Notes under the pieces: model-generated | Seen by the model: only the letters and a program-made list of their open reading frames with translations | The model's database searches: none | What the model was told of the DNA's origin: nothing | Part shown: positions 23,752 to 39,548 of the stretch, piece by piece | How the letters are laid out: every line of letters starts with the position of its first letter | Numbering within the stretch: the first letter of the stretch is position 1 | Program-made: the position numbers and the translations under genes | Assembly: GCA_947364045.1 (NCBI GenBank) | Contig: CANARN010000016.1 | Location: 1-40,310, forward strand | Source: an uncultured Clostridia bacterium | GTDB taxonomy: Bacteria > Bacillota > Clostridia > Oscillospirales > Acutalibacteraceae | Reading direction: 5' to 3' | Length of the DNA: 40,310 bases

Positions 23752-25833
23752 TCAGTCCTTTTTAGCTCTGTCACTGATAATCTTTTCAGCAACGCTCTTC
23801 GGAACAGGCTTGTAGCCGTCGGGTTCCATTACATACTGACCGCGTCCCTGAGTCTGTGAACGAAGGTCTGTTGCATAGCCGAACATTTCAGCAAGCGGAA
23901 CTCGCGCGTTAATCTGCTTAAGACCTGAACGGTCCTCAAAGCCCTGAATTTCACCGCGGCGCGCAATAAGGTTGCCCTGAACAGTTCCGAAATAATCATC
24001 GGGAACAATAGCAACAACCTTCATAATCGGTTCAAGAAGAACGGGGTCTGCCTGTCTTGCAGCTTCTTTGAATGCCATTGAACCGGCAATCTTAAACGCC
24101 ATTTCAGAAGAGTCAACCTCATGGTAAGAACCGTCATAAAGTGTTACCTTAACGTCAACAACGGGATAGTTTGCAAGTACGCCTGAATTAAGAGCGCCCT
24201 GAATACCCTGGTCAACAGGACCGATGAATTCTTTCGGAATTGAACCGCCTGTAACAGCGTTGACAAATTCATAACCCTTGCCTGATTCATTGGGTTCAAG
24301 AATAATCTTAACGTGACCGTACTGACCTGAACCGCCTGACTGACGCTTATATTTAGTTTCGTGGTCAACCCTCTTACGGATTGTTTCCTTATAAGCAACC
24401 TGAGGTTTACCTACATTTGCCTCAACCTTAAATTCACGGAGAAGTCTGTCAACGATGATTTCAAGGTGAAGCTCACCCATACCGGCGATGATTGTCTGTC
24501 CTGTTTCCTCATCGGTGTAGCACTTAAAGGTCGGGTCTTCTTCAGCAAGCTTCTGAAGTCCGATACCCATTTTTTCCTGACCTGCCTTAGTCTTAGGCTC
24601 AATGGCAACACGGATAACAGGATCCGGGAAGTTCATTGATTCAAGAATAATCGGGTGCTTTTCATCGCAAAGAGTGTCGCCTGTTGTTGTATTTTTAAGA
24701 CCTACGGCAGCAGCTATATCACCGGCATAAACTGTTTCAAGGTCTTCACGGTGGTTAGCGTGCATCTGCAAAATACGGCCCATTCTTTCTCTGTTGTCCT
24801 TAACAGAGTTGTAAACGGTTGCGCCTGCATTTACCGTACCTGAATAAACACGGAAGAAGCAAAGCTTACCAACGTACGGGTCGGTCGCAATCTTGAATGC
24901 AAGAGCTGCAAACGGCTCTTCATCGGAAGAATGTCTGTCTTCTTCTTCGTCTGTGTCAGGGTTTGTACCCTTAATAGCTTCAATATCCGTAGGAGCGGGC
25001 ATAAAGTCAACAATAGCGTCGAGAAGCGGCTGAACACCCTTGTTACGATAAGATGTACCGCAGCAAATCGGAACCATCTCATTGTCAATTGTTGCCTTAC
25101 GGATTACACGTTTAATGTCATCAATTGAAAGCTCTTCTCCCTCAAGATACTGCATCATAAGGTCTTCGTCAAGCTCTGCAACCGACTCCAAAAGATTTGT
25201 GTGATACTTCTCTGCAAGCTCTTTCATATCCTCAGGGATAGGCTCATGTCTTACATCTTTGCCGAGGTCATCGTAATAAACCTCAGCATCCATTGCAAGA
25301 AGGTCAATTATTCCCTTAAAGTCTGCTTCAGCGCCTATCGGGAGCTGAATCGGAACTGCATTGCAGTTGAAGCGTTCTTTTACCATGTCAAGAACACGGT
25401 AGAAGTCTGCGCCCATAATGTCCATCTTATTAACATAGATCATTCTGGGTACTTTATACTCGTCAGCCTGACGCCAAACAGTTTCTGACTGAGGCTCAAC
25501 GCCGCCCTTTGCGCACAAAACGGTTACGGAACCGTCAAGAACACGCAGAGAACGCTGAACTTCAACAGTAAAGTCAACGTGGCCGGGAGTGTCGATAATA
25601 TTGATACGATGGTCCTTCCAGAAACATGTTGTAGCAGCGGAGGTAATTGTAATACCTCTCTCCTGCTCCTGCTCCATCCAGTCCATTGTGGCTGAGCCGT
25701 CATGTGTTTCACCTATTTTATGGTTAACACCCGTGTAAAACAAAATTCTTTCGGTAGTAGTTGTTTTACCGGCGTCGATATGAGCCATAATACCAATATT
25801 TCTTGTTTTTTCAAGAGATACTTTTCTTGGCAT
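23752..25833 (-). CDS. fusA: Elongation factor G
   Basis: 693 residues from the ATG at 25833, preceded by GGAGGATATT; an upstream in-frame GTG lies inside that ribosome site. GTPase motifs [27 protein letters not shown] and NKMD; domains II to V follow, ending with [20 protein letters not shown]. It drives translocation on the ribosome. It is 27 bp downstream of rpsG, in the rpsL-rpsG-fusA transcript. Confidence 0.98.
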   Translation of the reverse strand: MPRKVSLEKTRNIGIMAHIDAGKTTTTERILFYTGVNHKIGETHDGSATMDWMEQEQERGITITSAATTCFWKDHRINIIDTPGHVDFTVEVQRSLRVLDGSVTVLCAKGGVEPQSETVWRQADEYKVPRMIYVNKMDIMGADFYRVLDMVKERFNCNAVPIQLPIGAEADFKGIIDLLAMDAEVYYDDLGKDVRHEPIPEDMKELAEKYHTNLLESVAELDEDLMMQYLEGEELSIDDIKRVIRKATIDNEMVPICCGTSYRNKGVQPLLDAIVDFMPAPTDIEAIKGTNPDTDEEEDRHSSDEEPFAALAFKIATDPYVGKLCFFRVYSGTVNAGATVYNSVKDNRERMGRILQMHANHREDLETVYAGDIAAAVGLKNTTTGDTLCDEKHPIILESMNFPDPVIRVAIEPKTKAGQEKMGIGLQKLAEEDPTFKCYTDEETGQTIIAGMGELHLEIIVDRLLREFKVEANVGKPQVAYKETIRKRVDHETKYKRQSGGSGQYGHVKIILEPNESGKGYEFVNAVTGGSIPKEFIGPVDQGIQGALNSGVLANYPVVDVKVTLYDGSYHEVDSSEMAFKIAGSMAFKEAARQADPVLLEPIMKVVAIVPDDYFGTVQGNLIARRGEIQGFEDRSGLKQINARVPLAEMFGYATDLRSQTQGRGQYVMEPDGYKPVPKSVAEKIISDRAKKD

Positions 25834-25860
25834 AATATCCTCCACTTAAGTTCTGCTGAA

Positions 25861-26442
<582 letters not shown>

Positions 26443-26495
26443 TCAAAGAATACTGCCTTACAAGAAGATTCTGTCTGTTTTCTTGGTTAAACCTA

Positions 26496-26918
26496 TTATT
26501 TTTTAGCTGCCTTAGGACGCTTTGCACCGTACTTTGAACGTGCCTGCATTCTTCCGTTAACACCCTGAGTATCGAGTGTACCGCGGATAATGTGGTAACG
26601 CACACCGGGAAGGTCCTTAACACGGCCGCCACGGATAAGAACAACTGAGTGTTCCTGAAGATTGTGACCTACGCCCGGAATATAAGCTGAAACTTCGATT
26701 CCGTTTGTAAGACGTACTCTGGCAAGCTTACGAAGAGCTGAGTTCGGCTTCTTCGGTGTATCTGTCTTAACAACAGTGCAAACGCCTCTCTTTTGAGGAG
26801 AATTGTTATCAGTCATAACATTCTTCTTTGAGTTAAGGCCTTTACCGAGAGCAGGAGCTTTTGACTTCTTCGGAGCTGTCTGTCTTCCGTTACGAACGAG
26901 CTGGTTAAAGGTTGGCAA
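26496..26918 (-). CDS. rpsL: 30S ribosomal protein S12
   Basis: 140 residues from a TTG start at 26918 ([11 protein letters not shown]), with GGGGGTGA about five bases upstream; this gives the normal N-terminus, while longer frames add non-homologous residues. It includes [17 protein letters not shown] and the Clostridia-type insertion [14 protein letters not shown]. Lysines at the streptomycin-resistance positions are wild type. First gene of rpsL-rpsG-fusA, with its own promoter and a small leader hairpin. Confidence 0.96.
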   Translation of the reverse strand: MPTFNQLVRNGRQTAPKKSKAPALGKGLNSKKNVMTDNNSPQKRGVCTVVKTDTPKKPNSALRKLARVRLTNGIEVSAYIPGVGHNLQEHSVVLIRGGRVKDLPGVRYHIIRGTLDTQGVNGRMQARSKYGAKRPKAAKK

Positions 26919-26948
26919 TATATTCACCCCCATAATAAAATTTTGTAA

Positions 26949-26962
26949 TGGACACAAGTCCA
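26949..26962 (-). other. Leader hairpin upstream of rpsL
   Basis: TGGAC-ACAA-GTCCA, a 5-bp stem with a 4-base loop between the rpsL promoter and its ribosome site. Confidence 0.4.
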
Positions 26963-26973
26963 CATGCTCGAAT

Positions 26974-27003
26974 AGTTTACCACTAATGCACAATTATTGT
27001 CAA
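26974..27003 (-). promoter_or_regulatory. Promoter of rpsL-rpsG-fusA
   Basis: On the minus strand: -35 TTGACA (27003-26998), 18-bp spacer, -10 TAAACT (26979-26974), directly downstream of the rpoC terminator. Confidence 0.75.
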
Positions 27004-27023
27004 GCATTTTTTCACATTTTACC

Positions 27024-27056
27024 AAAAAAACTTGGGACCGAAACCGATCCCAAGTT
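27024..27056 (-). terminator. Terminator after rpoC
   Basis: Stem ACTTGGGA/TCCCAAGT (27030-27037 with 27048-27055), followed on the minus strand by seven Ts. It separates rpoBC from the rpsL operon. Confidence 0.9.
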
Positions 27057-27078
27057 AAAATTCAGTAAAAAATTCTGT

Positions 27079-30000
27079 TTATGCTTCTGCGACTACATCG
27101 GATATTGATTTCTGAAGCTCAACATCGCTGTAGCACTTCATACCTGTTCCTGACGGAAGCAGCTTACCGATAATAACATTTTCTTTAAGACCGATAAGCG
27201 GGTCAACCTTACCCTTAATGGCTGCGTCTGTAAGAACTCTTGTTGTTTCCTGGAAGGACGCTGCCGAAAGGAAGGAATCAGTTGCCAAGGAAGCCTTTGT
27301 GATACCGAGAAGAACAGGCGCGCAGGTTGCGGGGATAAATTCTTCTCCGTTTTCCTCTGCAATTGCTTTTGCCTTCTCATTTGCGCGGTTAAACTCAAGC
27401 TTATCGGTAGTAGCGCCGGGAAGAAGCGAGGTCGAACCTGCTTCAACAACCTTGAGCTTTCTCATCATCTGACGTACAATAACCTCAATGTGCTTATCGT
27501 TGATGTCAACACCCTGCATACGATAAGTTCTCTGAACCTCTTTGATAAGGTAATCGTGAACGGCATGAACACCGCTGATAGCAAGAATGTCGTTCGGGTT
27601 GGGAGAACCTTCCGTAAGAGCAGTTCCCTTTTTAATATAAATCGGTTTGCCGTCATCGTCAGTTTCCGAGTTAAACTTCTTGTGGAAACCGTAAGGAATC
27701 ATATAAGCGCGCTCTTCGAGTGTTTCCGGGTCTGTAATAACAATGTTTTCATTGCCCTTAATCTCTCTGAAGGAAAGGATACCGTCAATTTCGGCAAGGA
27801 TTGCAAATGTCTTGGGCTTTCTTGCTTCAAACAACTCTTCAACACGGGGAAGACCCTGTGTAATATCCTGACTTGATGCGATACCGCCCGTATGGAAGGT
27901 ACGCATTGTAAGCTGTGTACCCGGCTCACCGATGGACTGAGCGGCGATAATACCGACTGCTTCGCCCACAGTAACGGGCTTGCCGTTTGCAAGGTTAGCG
28001 CCGTAGCACTTAATGCATACGCCCTGCTCGGATTCGCAGGTAAGAAGAGAGCGGATTTTAATTCTGCGGTCAGCCTCATTTTCTCTTGCATTTACAATAT
28101 CGGCAATAACCTTAGCCTTTTCGTCAGTAATCATTTCATCCTTAGATGCGATTACGTTGCCGTTTTCATCAGTGAAATCTTCAAGAAGATAACGACCTGT
28201 AAGACGTTCTGAAAGAGGCTCAATAAGCTCTTTGCCGTCTTTAATATCATAAACCTCAATACCGTCATGGCAGTGGCAGTCTTCCTCGCGTATGATAACC
28301 TCCTGAGAAACATCGACAAGACGTCTTGTAAGGTAACCCGAGTCAGCCGTACGAAGAGCTGTATCGGCAAGACCTTTACGCGCACCTCGGGAAGAAATGA
28401 AGTACTCAAGTACGTTAAGTCCTTCACGGTAGTTAGCACGAATGGGAACCTCGATTGTTTTACCTGCCGTATTTGCGATAAGTCCGCGCATACCCGCAAG
28501 CTGACGGAGCTGTGCCTCAGAACCACGGGCGCCTGAGTCAACCATCATATAAATCGGGTTGTATTTACCGAGGTTGTCTTTAAGACCGGAAGCGACCTTA
28601 TTGGTACATTCCTCCCAAACCTTGATAACTGCGCGTGAACGCTCGTCATTGCTGTAAAGGCCCATATTGTAGTAATCGTTGATTTCGTCGACCTTACTTT
28701 CAGCATCTTTAAGCAAATCTGCCTTCTGCGGAGGAATTGTTGCGTCGCAAACCGCAACCGTAATACCTGATTTTGTTGAATATTTATATCCCTGTGACTT
28801 AATTGCGTCAAGCATTTCGGCTGCAACGGCAGTGCCGTGAACCTTAATGCACTTATCAATGATTTTACCGAGGGTTTTCTTTGTTACAAGGAACTCAACC
28901 TCAAGCTTAAATGCATTTTCGGGGTCTGTTCTGTCAACAAAGCCCAAATCCTGCGGAATGGGATTATTGAATATGATTTTACCGAGAGTTGTGGGAACAA
29001 GCTTTGTAACCTGCTCGCCGTTTATCTCTTTAGTCATACGGACTTTAATCTTGGAATGAAGTCCTATATCGCCTTCGTCATAAGCCATTACAGCTTCGTT
29101 AACATCGCGGAATACTTTGCCCTCGCCGATTTCTCCGTCCTTATCCATAGTAAGATAGTAAGAACCGAGAATCATATCCTGTGTGGGAACGGCAACAGGC
29201 TTACCGTCTGACGGCTTGAGAAGGTTGTTTGCGGCAAGCATCAAAAGTCTTGCCTCTGCCTGCGCCTCAGCCGAAAGAGGAACGTGAACAGCCATCTGGT
29301 CGCCGTCGAAGTCGGCGTTAAATGCTGTACAAACAAGGGGATGGAGCTTAATAGCTCTGCCCTCAACGAGAACGGGTTCAAACGCCTGAATACCGAGTCT
29401 GTGAAGAGTGGGAGCGCGGTTAAGCATTACGGGATGGTCCTTGATAACCTTTTCAAGAGCGTCCCAAACCTCAGTCTTTGCGCGTTCAACCATTTTCTTT
29501 GCAGATTTCATATTGTTGGCGATGCCGTTTTCAACAAGGCTTTTCATAACGAAGGGTTTGAAAAGCTCAAGTGCCATTTCCTTAGGCAAACCGCACTGAT
29601 AAATTTTAAGCTCGGGTCCTACAACGATAACCGAACGTCCCGAATAGTCAACACGTTTACCGAGAAGGTTCTGACGGAAACGTCCCTGCTTACCCTTAAG
29701 CATATCGGAAAGCGATTTAAGCGCGCGGTTATTGGGGCCTGTAACAGGTCTGCCGCGTCTGCCGTTATCAATAAGAGCGTCAACCGCTTCCTGAAGCATT
29801 CTCTTTTCGTTTCTTACAATGATTTCGGGAGCGCTAAGCTCTAAAAGTCTTGCAAGACGGTTATTTCTGTTGATAACACGTCTGTAAAGGTCATTAAGGT
29901 CTGACGTTGCAAATCTGCCGCCGTCCAACTGAACCATAGGACGAATATCAGGCGGAATAACGGGAACAACGTCCAAAATCATCCACTCAGGGCGGTTGCC

Positions 30001-30654
30001 TGACTGCTTAAACGCTTCCGTTACCTCAAGTCTTTTAAGAATTTTAGTCTTTTTCTGACCTGTGGCAGTGTCAAGCTCTTCACGAAGCTGTTTTGAAAGC
30101 TCATCAACATCGATTTCGCAGAGAAGCTCTTTAATAGCCTCAGCACCCATACCGGCTCTGAAATCATCCTCGTATTTTTCTTTCATATCAGCGTACTCTT
30201 TTTCATTGAGTATCTGAAGCTTTTCAAGCTCAGTGTCGCCCGGGTCGATAACTATATATTTGGCAAAATAGAGAACCTTTTCCAAATCTCTGGGAGAAAT
30301 GTCAAGGATAAGACCCATTCTTGAGGGAATGCCCTTGAAATACCAGATATGCGAAACAGGCGTTACAAGCTCAATGTGACCCATACGTTCACGGCGAACC
30401 TCTTTTTTTGTAACCTCAACGCCGCAGCGCTCGCAGATTTTGCCTTTATAGCGAAGCTTTTTATATTTACCGCAGTGGCACTCAAGGTCTTTCTGAGGCC
30501 CGAAAATTCTTTCGCAGAAAAGACCGTCCTTTTCGGGTTTAAGCGTACGGTAGTTTATAGTTTCAGGCTTTTTTACCTCGCCGTATGACCATTCTCTAAT
30601 CTGGTCGGGAGAGGCAAGACCGATTTTAATTGCGTCAAATGTCTTATTTTCCAT
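27079..30654 (-). CDS. rpoC: RNA polymerase subunit beta'
   Basis: 1191 residues. N-terminal zinc site [20 protein letters not shown]; active-site motif [12 protein letters not shown] (metal-binding aspartates); trigger loop and bridge-helix regions with [22 protein letters not shown]. It lacks the large lineage inserts of Proteobacteria. It forms the catalytic core with beta. It starts 42 bp after rpoB and is followed by a terminator. Confidence 0.98.
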   Translation of the reverse strand: MENKTFDAIKIGLASPDQIREWSYGEVKKPETINYRTLKPEKDGLFCERIFGPQKDLECHCGKYKKLRYKGKICERCGVEVTKKEVRRERMGHIELVTPVSHIWYFKGIPSRMGLILDISPRDLEKVLYFAKYIVIDPGDTELEKLQILNEKEYADMKEKYEDDFRAGMGAEAIKELLCEIDVDELSKQLREELDTATGQKKTKILKRLEVTEAFKQSGNRPEWMILDVVPVIPPDIRPMVQLDGGRFATSDLNDLYRRVINRNNRLARLLELSAPEIIVRNEKRMLQEAVDALIDNGRRGRPVTGPNNRALKSLSDMLKGKQGRFRQNLLGKRVDYSGRSVIVVGPELKIYQCGLPKEMALELFKPFVMKSLVENGIANNMKSAKKMVERAKTEVWDALEKVIKDHPVMLNRAPTLHRLGIQAFEPVLVEGRAIKLHPLVCTAFNADFDGDQMAVHVPLSAEAQAEARLLMLAANNLLKPSDGKPVAVPTQDMILGSYYLTMDKDGEIGEGKVFRDVNEAVMAYDEGDIGLHSKIKVRMTKEINGEQVTKLVPTTLGKIIFNNPIPQDLGFVDRTDPENAFKLEVEFLVTKKTLGKIIDKCIKVHGTAVAAEMLDAIKSQGYKYSTKSGITVAVCDATIPPQKADLLKDAESKVDEINDYYNMGLYSNDERSRAVIKVWEECTNKVASGLKDNLGKYNPIYMMVDSGARGSEAQLRQLAGMRGLIANTAGKTIEVPIRANYREGLNVLEYFISSRGARKGLADTALRTADSGYLTRRLVDVSQEVIIREEDCHCHDGIEVYDIKDGKELIEPLSERLTGRYLLEDFTDENGNVIASKDEMITDEKAKVIADIVNARENEADRRIKIRSLLTCESEQGVCIKCYGANLANGKPVTVGEAVGIIAAQSIGEPGTQLTMRTFHTGGIASSQDITQGLPRVEELFEARKPKTFAILAEIDGILSFREIKGNENIVITDPETLEERAYMIPYGFHKKFNSETDDDGKPIYIKKGTALTEGSPNPNDILAISGVHAVHDYLIKEVQRTYRMQGVDINDKHIEVIVRQMMRKLKVVEAGSTSLLPGATTDKLEFNRANEKAKAIAEENGEEFIPATCAPVLLGITKASLATDSFLSAASFQETTRVLTDAAIKGKVDPLIGLKENVIIGKLLPSGTGMKCYSDVELQKSISDVVAEA

Positions 30655-30696
30655 TAAGGTAGCCCTTCTTCCTAACTTTATATAAATATTTAGAGT

Positions 30697-33600
30697 TTAT
30701 TCAAAATCGTCTTCTGTAACGAATGTTTCGCTGTATGCTTCCTCGTCTGAGATTTCCTCTTCATCGTCAGCGCTGTCGCTCAGATAAGAGTCATACTCAT
30801 CCTCACTGTCGGGAACGAAGCCGTCTTCATAAGAAACATCGTTGATTTCTTCAAACTCTGTGTCAGCGCCTGCAGGAACAAAGTCTGCATCGTCACCCTC
30901 AAAGCTCTGCTTAAGGTCGATTTCATTGCCGTCGCTGTCCAGAACCTGAACGTCAAGCGCCAGTGACTGAAGCTCCTTAATAAGAACCTTAAAGGATTCG
31001 GGAACACCCGGTGTGGGAATGTTGTGTCCCTTAACAATTGCTTCATAAGTCTTGCGGCGTCCCGTAAGGTCGTCGGACTTAACCGTCAGAATTTCCTGAA
31101 GCGTATAAGCCGCACCGTAAGCCTCAAGCGCCCAAACCTCCATTTCACCGAAACGCTGACCGCCGAACTGAGCTTTACCGCCCAATGGCTGCTGAGTAAC
31201 AAGTGAATACGGACCTATTGAACGTGCGTGAATCTTATCGTCAACAAGGTGGTGAAGCTTAAGGTAATACATAACTCCGACTGTAACAGGATTATCAAAC
31301 TTAAGACCTGTTCTGCCGTCTGTAAGGATTGACTTACCGTCCTCACGGTAGCCTGCTTCCTTAAGAGCCTCGCGTATATCCTCCTCATGCGCACCGTCAA
31401 ATACGGGAGTTGCAATCTTCTGACCCAGCTTTCTGTAAGCAAAGCCGAGATGAACCTCAAGTACCTGTCCGATATTCATACGGGAGGGAACGCCCAAGGG
31501 GTTAAGAACTATATCAAGCGGAGTACCGTCATCAAGGAACGGCATATCCTCCTGCGGCAAGATGCGTGAAACAACGCCCTTGTTACCGTGACGGCCCGCC
31601 ATCTTATCGCCGACCGAGAGCTTTCTCTTCTGCGCGATGTAGCAGCGAACAACCTTATTGACTCCGGGGCTTAATTCGTCGCTGTTTTCTCTTGTAAATA
31701 CCTCAACGTCAACAACAATACCGTATTCGCCGTGGGGAACGCGAAGAGAAGTATCACGAACCTCTTTAGCCTTTTCGCCGAAAATAGCGCGGAGAATTCT
31801 CTCTTCTGCCGTAGCAACGTCGGTTTCTCCCTTAGGAGTTACCTTACCTACAAGAATGTCACCTGAATGGACCTCAGCGCCTATGCGGATAATACCATTT
31901 TCGTCAAGGTCACGCAGTGCGTCATCACCCACATTGGGAATGTCGCGGGTAATATCCTCCGGTCCGAGCTTAGTGTCTCTCGCTTCAATTTCGTATTCTT
32001 CAATATGAATTGAAGTGTAAACGTCATCTCTGACTAACTTTTCGTTTATAAGAACAGCGTCCTCGTAGTTATAGCCTTCCCATGTCATAAAGCCGATAAG
32101 AGCATTCTTACCGAGGGAAATTTCGCCGTTTGAGGTTGCAGGACCGTCTGCAATAACCTCATTCTCTTCTATTTCCTGACCGATTGAAACGATAGGACGC
32201 TGATTTATGCAAGTACCCTGGTTTGAGCGCATAAACTTAATAAGCTCATATTCGTCTGCTTCGCCGTCAGGAGTTGTAATTACAATTCTCTGCGCGTCAA
32301 CCTTTGTAACCTTACCTGCGCGCTTTGCAAGAACAACAGTACCTGAGTCAACAGCTGCTTTATACTCCATACCTGTGCCGACTATGGGCGACTCGGTAGT
32401 AAGAAGCGGAACCGCCTGACGCTGCATGTTCGAACCCATCAAAGCACGGTTTGCGTCGTCGTTTTCAAGGAACGGAATCATTGCAGTTGCAACAGAAACG
32501 AGCATTCTCGGTGAAACGTCCATATAGTCAGCCTCGGTTGCTGGAACCTCGCTGAAGTTGTCGCGCTCACGGATTGTTACTTTTTTATTTATAAACTTAC
32601 CGTTTTCGTCAATCGGAGAGTTTGCCTGAGCAACCTTGTAATTATCCTCAACGTCCGCAGTCATATATTCAACTGTTTTAAGGACAGTGCCGGTCTTTTT
32701 GTCAATCTTGCGGTACGGAGCTTCAATAAAGCCGTACTTATTGATTTTCGCAAAAGACGCAAGGTAAGATATAAGTCCGATGTTAGGACCTTCGGGAGTT
32801 TCTATGGGACACATTCTGCCGTAGTGCGAATAGTGAACGTCACGAACCTCAAATCCTGCTCTGTCACGTGAAAGACCGCCGGGACCGAGTGCTGAAAGTC
32901 TTCTCTTGTGAGTAAGCTCAGCGAGCGGGTTTGTCTGGTCCATAAACTGTGAAAGCGGAGAAGAACCGAAAAACTCTTTAATTGCCGCCATAACGGGACG
33001 GATATTGATAAGCGCTGCGGGAGTAACCTTGTCAGGCTCCTGACCCTGAAGCGTCATACGCTCCTTAACAACGCGTTCCATTCTTGCAAATCCGATTCTG
33101 AACTGATTCTGAAGAAGCTCGCCGACAGAACGGATACGGCGGTTGCCCAAATGGTCAATATCATCAATTACACCCACGCCTGATGCAAGTCCGTTAAGGT
33201 AGTTTATTGATGCGAAAATATCATCTATTATAATATGTTTGGGAATAAGGTCGTCAGCGCGCAAAGACATCTCTTCTCTGAGAGCTTCCTTGTCATCGCC
33301 GCACTTGTCAAGAACCTCCATAAGCACAGAGAAGCGTACCTTCTCATTTATGCCTATTTCTTCAAGCTCTTCTTCGGTAAAGTCAGGAAGATATTCCGCG
33401 CAGTCAACCATACCGTTTGAGAACACCTTAACCTCTTTGCCTTCAACGTCAAGAACAACTGTCTGAACGCCCTCCTGCTCCATACGGTAAGCCTTCTCTT
33501 CTGAGATAAGCTCGCCTGCATCGGCAAGAATTTCGCCTGTAAGGGCGCTTACAATCGGTTCTTTTGCCGTAAAGCCTGCAATTCTTGATGAAATAGCCAG

Positions 33601-34437
33601 CTTTTTATTGTATTTATATCTGCCGACACGTGACAGGTCATAACGGTGAGCGTCAAAGAACAAGCTGTCAATGTGAGCCTGCGCAGTTTCAAGCGCGGGC
33701 GGCTCGCCGGGACGAAGTCTTTTGTAAACCTCAATTAAAGCCTGCTCCGTGTTAACGGTAGTATCCTTCTCAAGTGTCGCCTTAATTCTGTCGTCATAGC
33801 CGAAGAAATCAAGGATTTCCGCATTGGTTCCAAGACCCAACGCGCGAATAAACGTTGTAATATAAATCTTCCTGTTCTTGTCAATTCTGACATAGAAAAG
33901 GTCATTCATATCGGTTTCGTATTCAAGCCATGCACCGCGGTTGGGAATAACCGTAGTTGTATAAAGCTCTTTACCGGTCTTGTCATGTGTCATACCGTAA
34001 TAAACACTGGGAGAACGGACAAGCTGAGAAATAATAACGCGCTCAGCGCCGTTAATTACGAAAGTACCGCTGTCTGTCATAAGCGGGAAATCGCCCATAT
34101 AAACCTCGTTTTCCTTTACCTCGCCTGTTTCTTTGTTAAGAAGGCGTGCGGTAACGCGAAGGGGCGCAGCGTAAGTTACGTCTCTTTCCTTACATTCTTT
34201 AACTGTGTACTTCGGCTTATCGTCCATACGATAATCAACAAAAGTCAGTTCAAGATTTCCTGTGTAGTCCGTAATAGCGTCAATATCACGGAATACCTCT
34301 TTAAGTCCCGTTTCAAGGAACCAGCGATAAGAGTTTTTCTGTACTTCAATAAGGTTGGGCATCTGCATAACCTCATTAATTTTCGAGAAACTCATACGGG
34401 TATTTCTGCCAAGTTGGATAGGTTTGACATTTACCAT
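30697..34437 (-). CDS. rpoB: RNA polymerase subunit beta
   Basis: 1246 residues from the ATG at 34437 ([20 protein letters not shown]); a GTG four codons upstream abuts the GGAGA ribosome site and is less likely. The rifampicin region reads [40 protein letters not shown], wild type at the usual resistance positions. It also has [24 protein letters not shown]. The C-terminal tail (about 1180-1246) is a long acidic extension rich in Asp and Glu. It begins the rpoBC transcript about 165 nt downstream of a strong promoter, and no rplJ-rplL genes precede it. Confidence 0.98.
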   Translation of the reverse strand: MVNVKPIQLGRNTRMSFSKINEVMQMPNLIEVQKNSYRWFLETGLKEVFRDIDAITDYTGNLELTFVDYRMDDKPKYTVKECKERDVTYAAPLRVTARLLNKETGEVKENEVYMGDFPLMTDSGTFVINGAERVIISQLVRSPSVYYGMTHDKTGKELYTTTVIPNRGAWLEYETDMNDLFYVRIDKNRKIYITTFIRALGLGTNAEILDFFGYDDRIKATLEKDTTVNTEQALIEVYKRLRPGEPPALETAQAHIDSLFFDAHRYDLSRVGRYKYNKKLAISSRIAGFTAKEPIVSALTGEILADAGELISEEKAYRMEQEGVQTVVLDVEGKEVKVFSNGMVDCAEYLPDFTEEELEEIGINEKVRFSVLMEVLDKCGDDKEALREEMSLRADDLIPKHIIIDDIFASINYLNGLASGVGVIDDIDHLGNRRIRSVGELLQNQFRIGFARMERVVKERMTLQGQEPDKVTPAALINIRPVMAAIKEFFGSSPLSQFMDQTNPLAELTHKRRLSALGPGGLSRDRAGFEVRDVHYSHYGRMCPIETPEGPNIGLISYLASFAKINKYGFIEAPYRKIDKKTGTVLKTVEYMTADVEDNYKVAQANSPIDENGKFINKKVTIRERDNFSEVPATEADYMDVSPRMLVSVATAMIPFLENDDANRALMGSNMQRQAVPLLTTESPIVGTGMEYKAAVDSGTVVLAKRAGKVTKVDAQRIVITTPDGEADEYELIKFMRSNQGTCINQRPIVSIGQEIEENEVIADGPATSNGEISLGKNALIGFMTWEGYNYEDAVLINEKLVRDDVYTSIHIEEYEIEARDTKLGPEDITRDIPNVGDDALRDLDENGIIRIGAEVHSGDILVGKVTPKGETDVATAEERILRAIFGEKAKEVRDTSLRVPHGEYGIVVDVEVFTRENSDELSPGVNKVVRCYIAQKRKLSVGDKMAGRHGNKGVVSRILPQEDMPFLDDGTPLDIVLNPLGVPSRMNIGQVLEVHLGFAYRKLGQKIATPVFDGAHEEDIREALKEAGYREDGKSILTDGRTGLKFDNPVTVGVMYYLKLHHLVDDKIHARSIGPYSLVTQQPLGGKAQFGGQRFGEMEVWALEAYGAAYTLQEILTVKSDDLTGRRKTYEAIVKGHNIPTPGVPESFKVLIKELQSLALDVQVLDSDGNEIDLKQSFEGDDADFVPAGADTEFEEINDVSYEDGFVPDSEDEYDSYLSDSADDEEEISDEEAYSETFVTEDDFE

Positions 34438-34610
34438 AGGGCTTATCACTCTCCGTTCTTATTTTATCCTTAAAGCAAAGCTTTCGCCCTGCTTGGAGAT
34501 TACATTAAATAAATGCAGTTTTTTATTGATTTTAAGGCGAAAATGTGTTATACTCGCCACCGTAAAAAATTGGGCATAAGTACACATTCCCACTTTAATA
34601 GCAGTTTAAA

Positions 34611-34639
34611 ATTATACTACTGTCAAGTCAACTTGTCAA
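34611..34639 (-). promoter_or_regulatory. Promoter of rpoBC
   Basis: On the minus strand: -35 TTGACA (34639-34634), 17-bp spacer, -10 TATAAT (34616-34611), a consensus match at every position. A second TTGACT/TTGACA lies in the spacer. Confidence 0.9.
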
Positions 34640-34683
34640 GGAAAAATTTACATTTATTTAATTTTTTATTTTAACTTTATCTA

Positions 34684-34711
34684 TTGAAAAAATATTGTTT
34701 TCCTTTATAAT
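34684..34711 (+). promoter_or_regulatory. Promoter of the beta-galactosidase gene
   Basis: -35 TTGAAA (34684-34689), 16-bp spacer, -10 TATAAT (34706-34711), about 55 bp upstream of the start codon. Confidence 0.7.
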
Positions 34712-34746
34712 ATAAAATTGTACGGAATTAAAGCAACAGGGATTAG

Positions 34747-37911
<3,165 letters not shown>

Positions 37912-37932
37912 AATAAAATTTAAAATTACTGA

Positions 37933-37968
37933 AAATCATCCGATGTTTATTCTTCGGGTGATTTTTTT
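37933..37968 (+). terminator. Terminator after lacZ
   Basis: 11-bp stem AAATCATCCGA/TCGGGTGATTT (37933-37943 with 37954-37964, one G-U), followed by a T-run. It insulates the spoIIA operon downstream. Confidence 0.9.
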
Positions 37969-38050
37969 AATGCCCCTCATTTGCGACAAGTTTTGCATTG
38001 TATGGGTTTTATAATATTTGATAAGAAAAAAACACACAGGAGTGATAACT

Positions 38051-38383
38051 ATGGGCGTCAGAACAGAATTTCAGGACGAAACCTTATACTGTTATTTAAG
38101 CGGCGAAATCGACCACCATTCGAGTTTTGCAATTCGCCTTGAAATTGACGATAAAATTGAAAATTCAAGACCGAAAAGCACTGTACTTGACTTTACAGAC
38201 GTAACCTTTATGGACAGCTCGGGCATAGGGCTTGTAATGGGGCGGTACAAGCTTTGCTCGCAATATGACGGCACGCTTACCGTTTGCGGTCTGTCGGATT
38301 CCGCCTACAAGGTCATGAAGCTAGCGGGGCTTTCAAATATTGCAAGCATTAAAAAAGGAGGAGTAAAAAATGAACGTAAATGA
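38051..38383 (+). CDS. spoIIAA: Anti-anti-sigma factor SpoIIAA
   Basis: 110 residues from the ATG at 38051, which follows AGGAGTGATAACT; an upstream start at 38018 lacks a ribosome site. STAS fold with LYCYLSGEIDHHSS and the phosphorylation-site loop FMDSSGIGLVMGRY (Ser56/Ser57). In sporulation it is phosphorylated by SpoIIAB and, when dephosphorylated by SpoIIE, frees sigma-F in the forespore. First gene of spoIIAA-spoIIAB-sigF; the next start lies 14 bp inside its 3' end. Confidence 0.92.
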   Translation: MGVRTEFQDETLYCYLSGEIDHHSSFAIRLEIDDKIENSRPKSTVLDFTDVTFMDSSGIGLVMGRYKLCSQYDGTLTVCGLSDSAYKVMKLAGLSNIASIKKGGVKNERK

Positions 38384-38801
38384 ATTTAAAATGACGGTTG
38401 ACTCCCGCTCCGTAAACGAAGGCTTTACGCGCACTGCCGTTGCCGCATTTGCCGCTCAGCTTGACCCCACGCTTGAAGAGATAAATGACATTAAAACGGC
38501 AGTCAGCGAGGCTGTTACAAACTGCATTGTCCACGGCTACAAAAACAGCGTGGGAAAAATTTTTATAACCGTGAGAATAAAAAGTGAATCCGCAGTACTT
38601 ATTACAATTAAAGACAGAGGAGCGGGCATTGAGGACATAAAGAAAGCCCGTGAGCCGCTGTTCACAACAGGCGGCAGCGACAGGGCGGGTCTTGGCTTTT
38701 CGGTTATGGAAAGCTTTACGGACAAGCTTACCGTCCGCTCATCTGTCGGCAGAGGTACAACCGTTACGCTTTATAAACGGATTTTCGGACGTGCAAAATG
38801 A
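38370..38801 (+). CDS. spoIIAB: Anti-sigma-F factor SpoIIAB
   Basis: 143 residues, GHKL-type serine kinase: N box EAVTNCIVHGY, G1 box IKDRGAGIEDI and G2 box RAGLGFSVMESF. It binds and inhibits sigma-F and phosphorylates SpoIIAA. RBS AAAGGAGGAG. Its start overlaps spoIIAA and its stop overlaps the sigF start (ATGA), so the three proteins are made in tight stoichiometry. Confidence 0.95.
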   Translation: MNVNEFKMTVDSRSVNEGFTRTAVAAFAAQLDPTLEEINDIKTAVSEAVTNCIVHGYKNSVGKIFITVRIKSESAVLITIKDRGAGIEDIKKAREPLFTTGGSDRAGLGFSVMESFTDKLTVRSSVGRGTTVTLYKRIFGRAK

Positions 38802-39445
38802 CACGTAACGAACTGATAACAGAAAATCTCGGTCTTGTGGGAAGCTGCGCTTCAAGATTTTTAGGAAAAGGCGTGGAATACGAGGACCTTTATTCCGCAG
38901 GGTGCATAGGGTTAATTCACGCCGCAGACAGATTCAACGAAAAGCTGGGCTTTGCATTTTCAACGTATGCCGTGCCTGCAATTCTCGGCGAAATAAAGAG
39001 AATTTTCCGTGACGAAGGCTCAGTAAAAATCAGCCGAAGTCTCAAAGAACGGGCAAGAAATTTGCGCCTGACAGCTGAAAAATTTGAGAAAGAAAACGGA
39101 GCTGTTCCGACTGTTTCAGAGCTTTCCGGGCTTCTGGGAATTGACGATGCAGAAACAGCGGAGCTTTTATGCGTCGCCTACCCTGTTGTGTCGCTTACGG
39201 ACAGCGAGGGCGAAGGACAGACCGACATTCCCGATTACGATATTTATTCGGGAATTGACAACAGAATATCTGTGCAAAGGGCAATTTCCACTCTGCCCGA
39301 AAACGATAAAAAGCTGATATATTTAAGATATTTTGCCGAGCTTACTCAAAGTAAGACAGCACAGGAGCTTGGCATTTCACAGGTGCAGGTATCACGGCGT
39401 GAAAAAATTATTTTAAACCAATTAAGAAATAAATTGACGGGATAA
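38798..39445 (+). CDS. sigF: Sporulation sigma factor SigF
   Basis: 215 residues, somewhat shorter than the roughly 255 of B. subtilis SigF. Region 2 reads EDLYSAGCIGLIHAADRFN and FAFSTYAVPAILGEIKRIFRDEGSVKISRSLKE; region 3 follows; the region 4 helix-turn-helix reads QSKTAQELGISQVQVSRREK. The GEIKRxxRDxGxVKxSRSLKE block is typical of SigF/SigG. It directs early forespore transcription. Position as the last spoIIA gene confirms SigF over SigG. Confidence 0.93.
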   Translation: MTRNELITENLGLVGSCASRFLGKGVEYEDLYSAGCIGLIHAADRFNEKLGFAFSTYAVPAILGEIKRIFRDEGSVKISRSLKERARNLRLTAEKFEKENGAVPTVSELSGLLGIDDAETAELLCVAYPVVSLTDSEGEGQTDIPDYDIYSGIDNRISVQRAISTLPENDKKLIYLRYFAELTQSKTAQELGISQVQVSRREKIILNQLRNKLTG

Positions 39446-39490
39446 ATTTTTCACAGCGTTTTGCCCTTATTGCTTGCTGTTGTTTATATA

Positions 39491-39523
39491 AAAACAGGAC
39501 ATACTTTTTCTGTATGCCCTGTT
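39491..39523. terminator. Bidirectional terminator between sigF and nadE
   Basis: AACAGG-A-CATAC pairs with GTATG-C-CCTGTT (39493-39504 with 39512-39523, one mismatch). The minus strand has a T-run after the stem (serving nadE); the plus strand has a weaker TTAATTTATTTT (serving sigF). Confidence 0.8.
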
Positions 39524-39548
39524 AATTTATTTTAATGCGTTTTTGATT

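Noticed and set aside
28152..34473. Many ORFs of 60-190 codons antisense or out of frame to rpoB, rpoC, fusA and tuf
   Set aside because: They lie fully inside strongly conserved genes, lack ribosome sites and have the composition expected of shadow frames in biased codon usage.
37981..38015. Sigma-A promoter for spoIIA
   Set aside because: A TATAAT is present at 38010, but the TTGCAT at 37993 is only 11 bp away and no other -35 fits; a sigma-H promoter is expected but I could not identify one with confidence.
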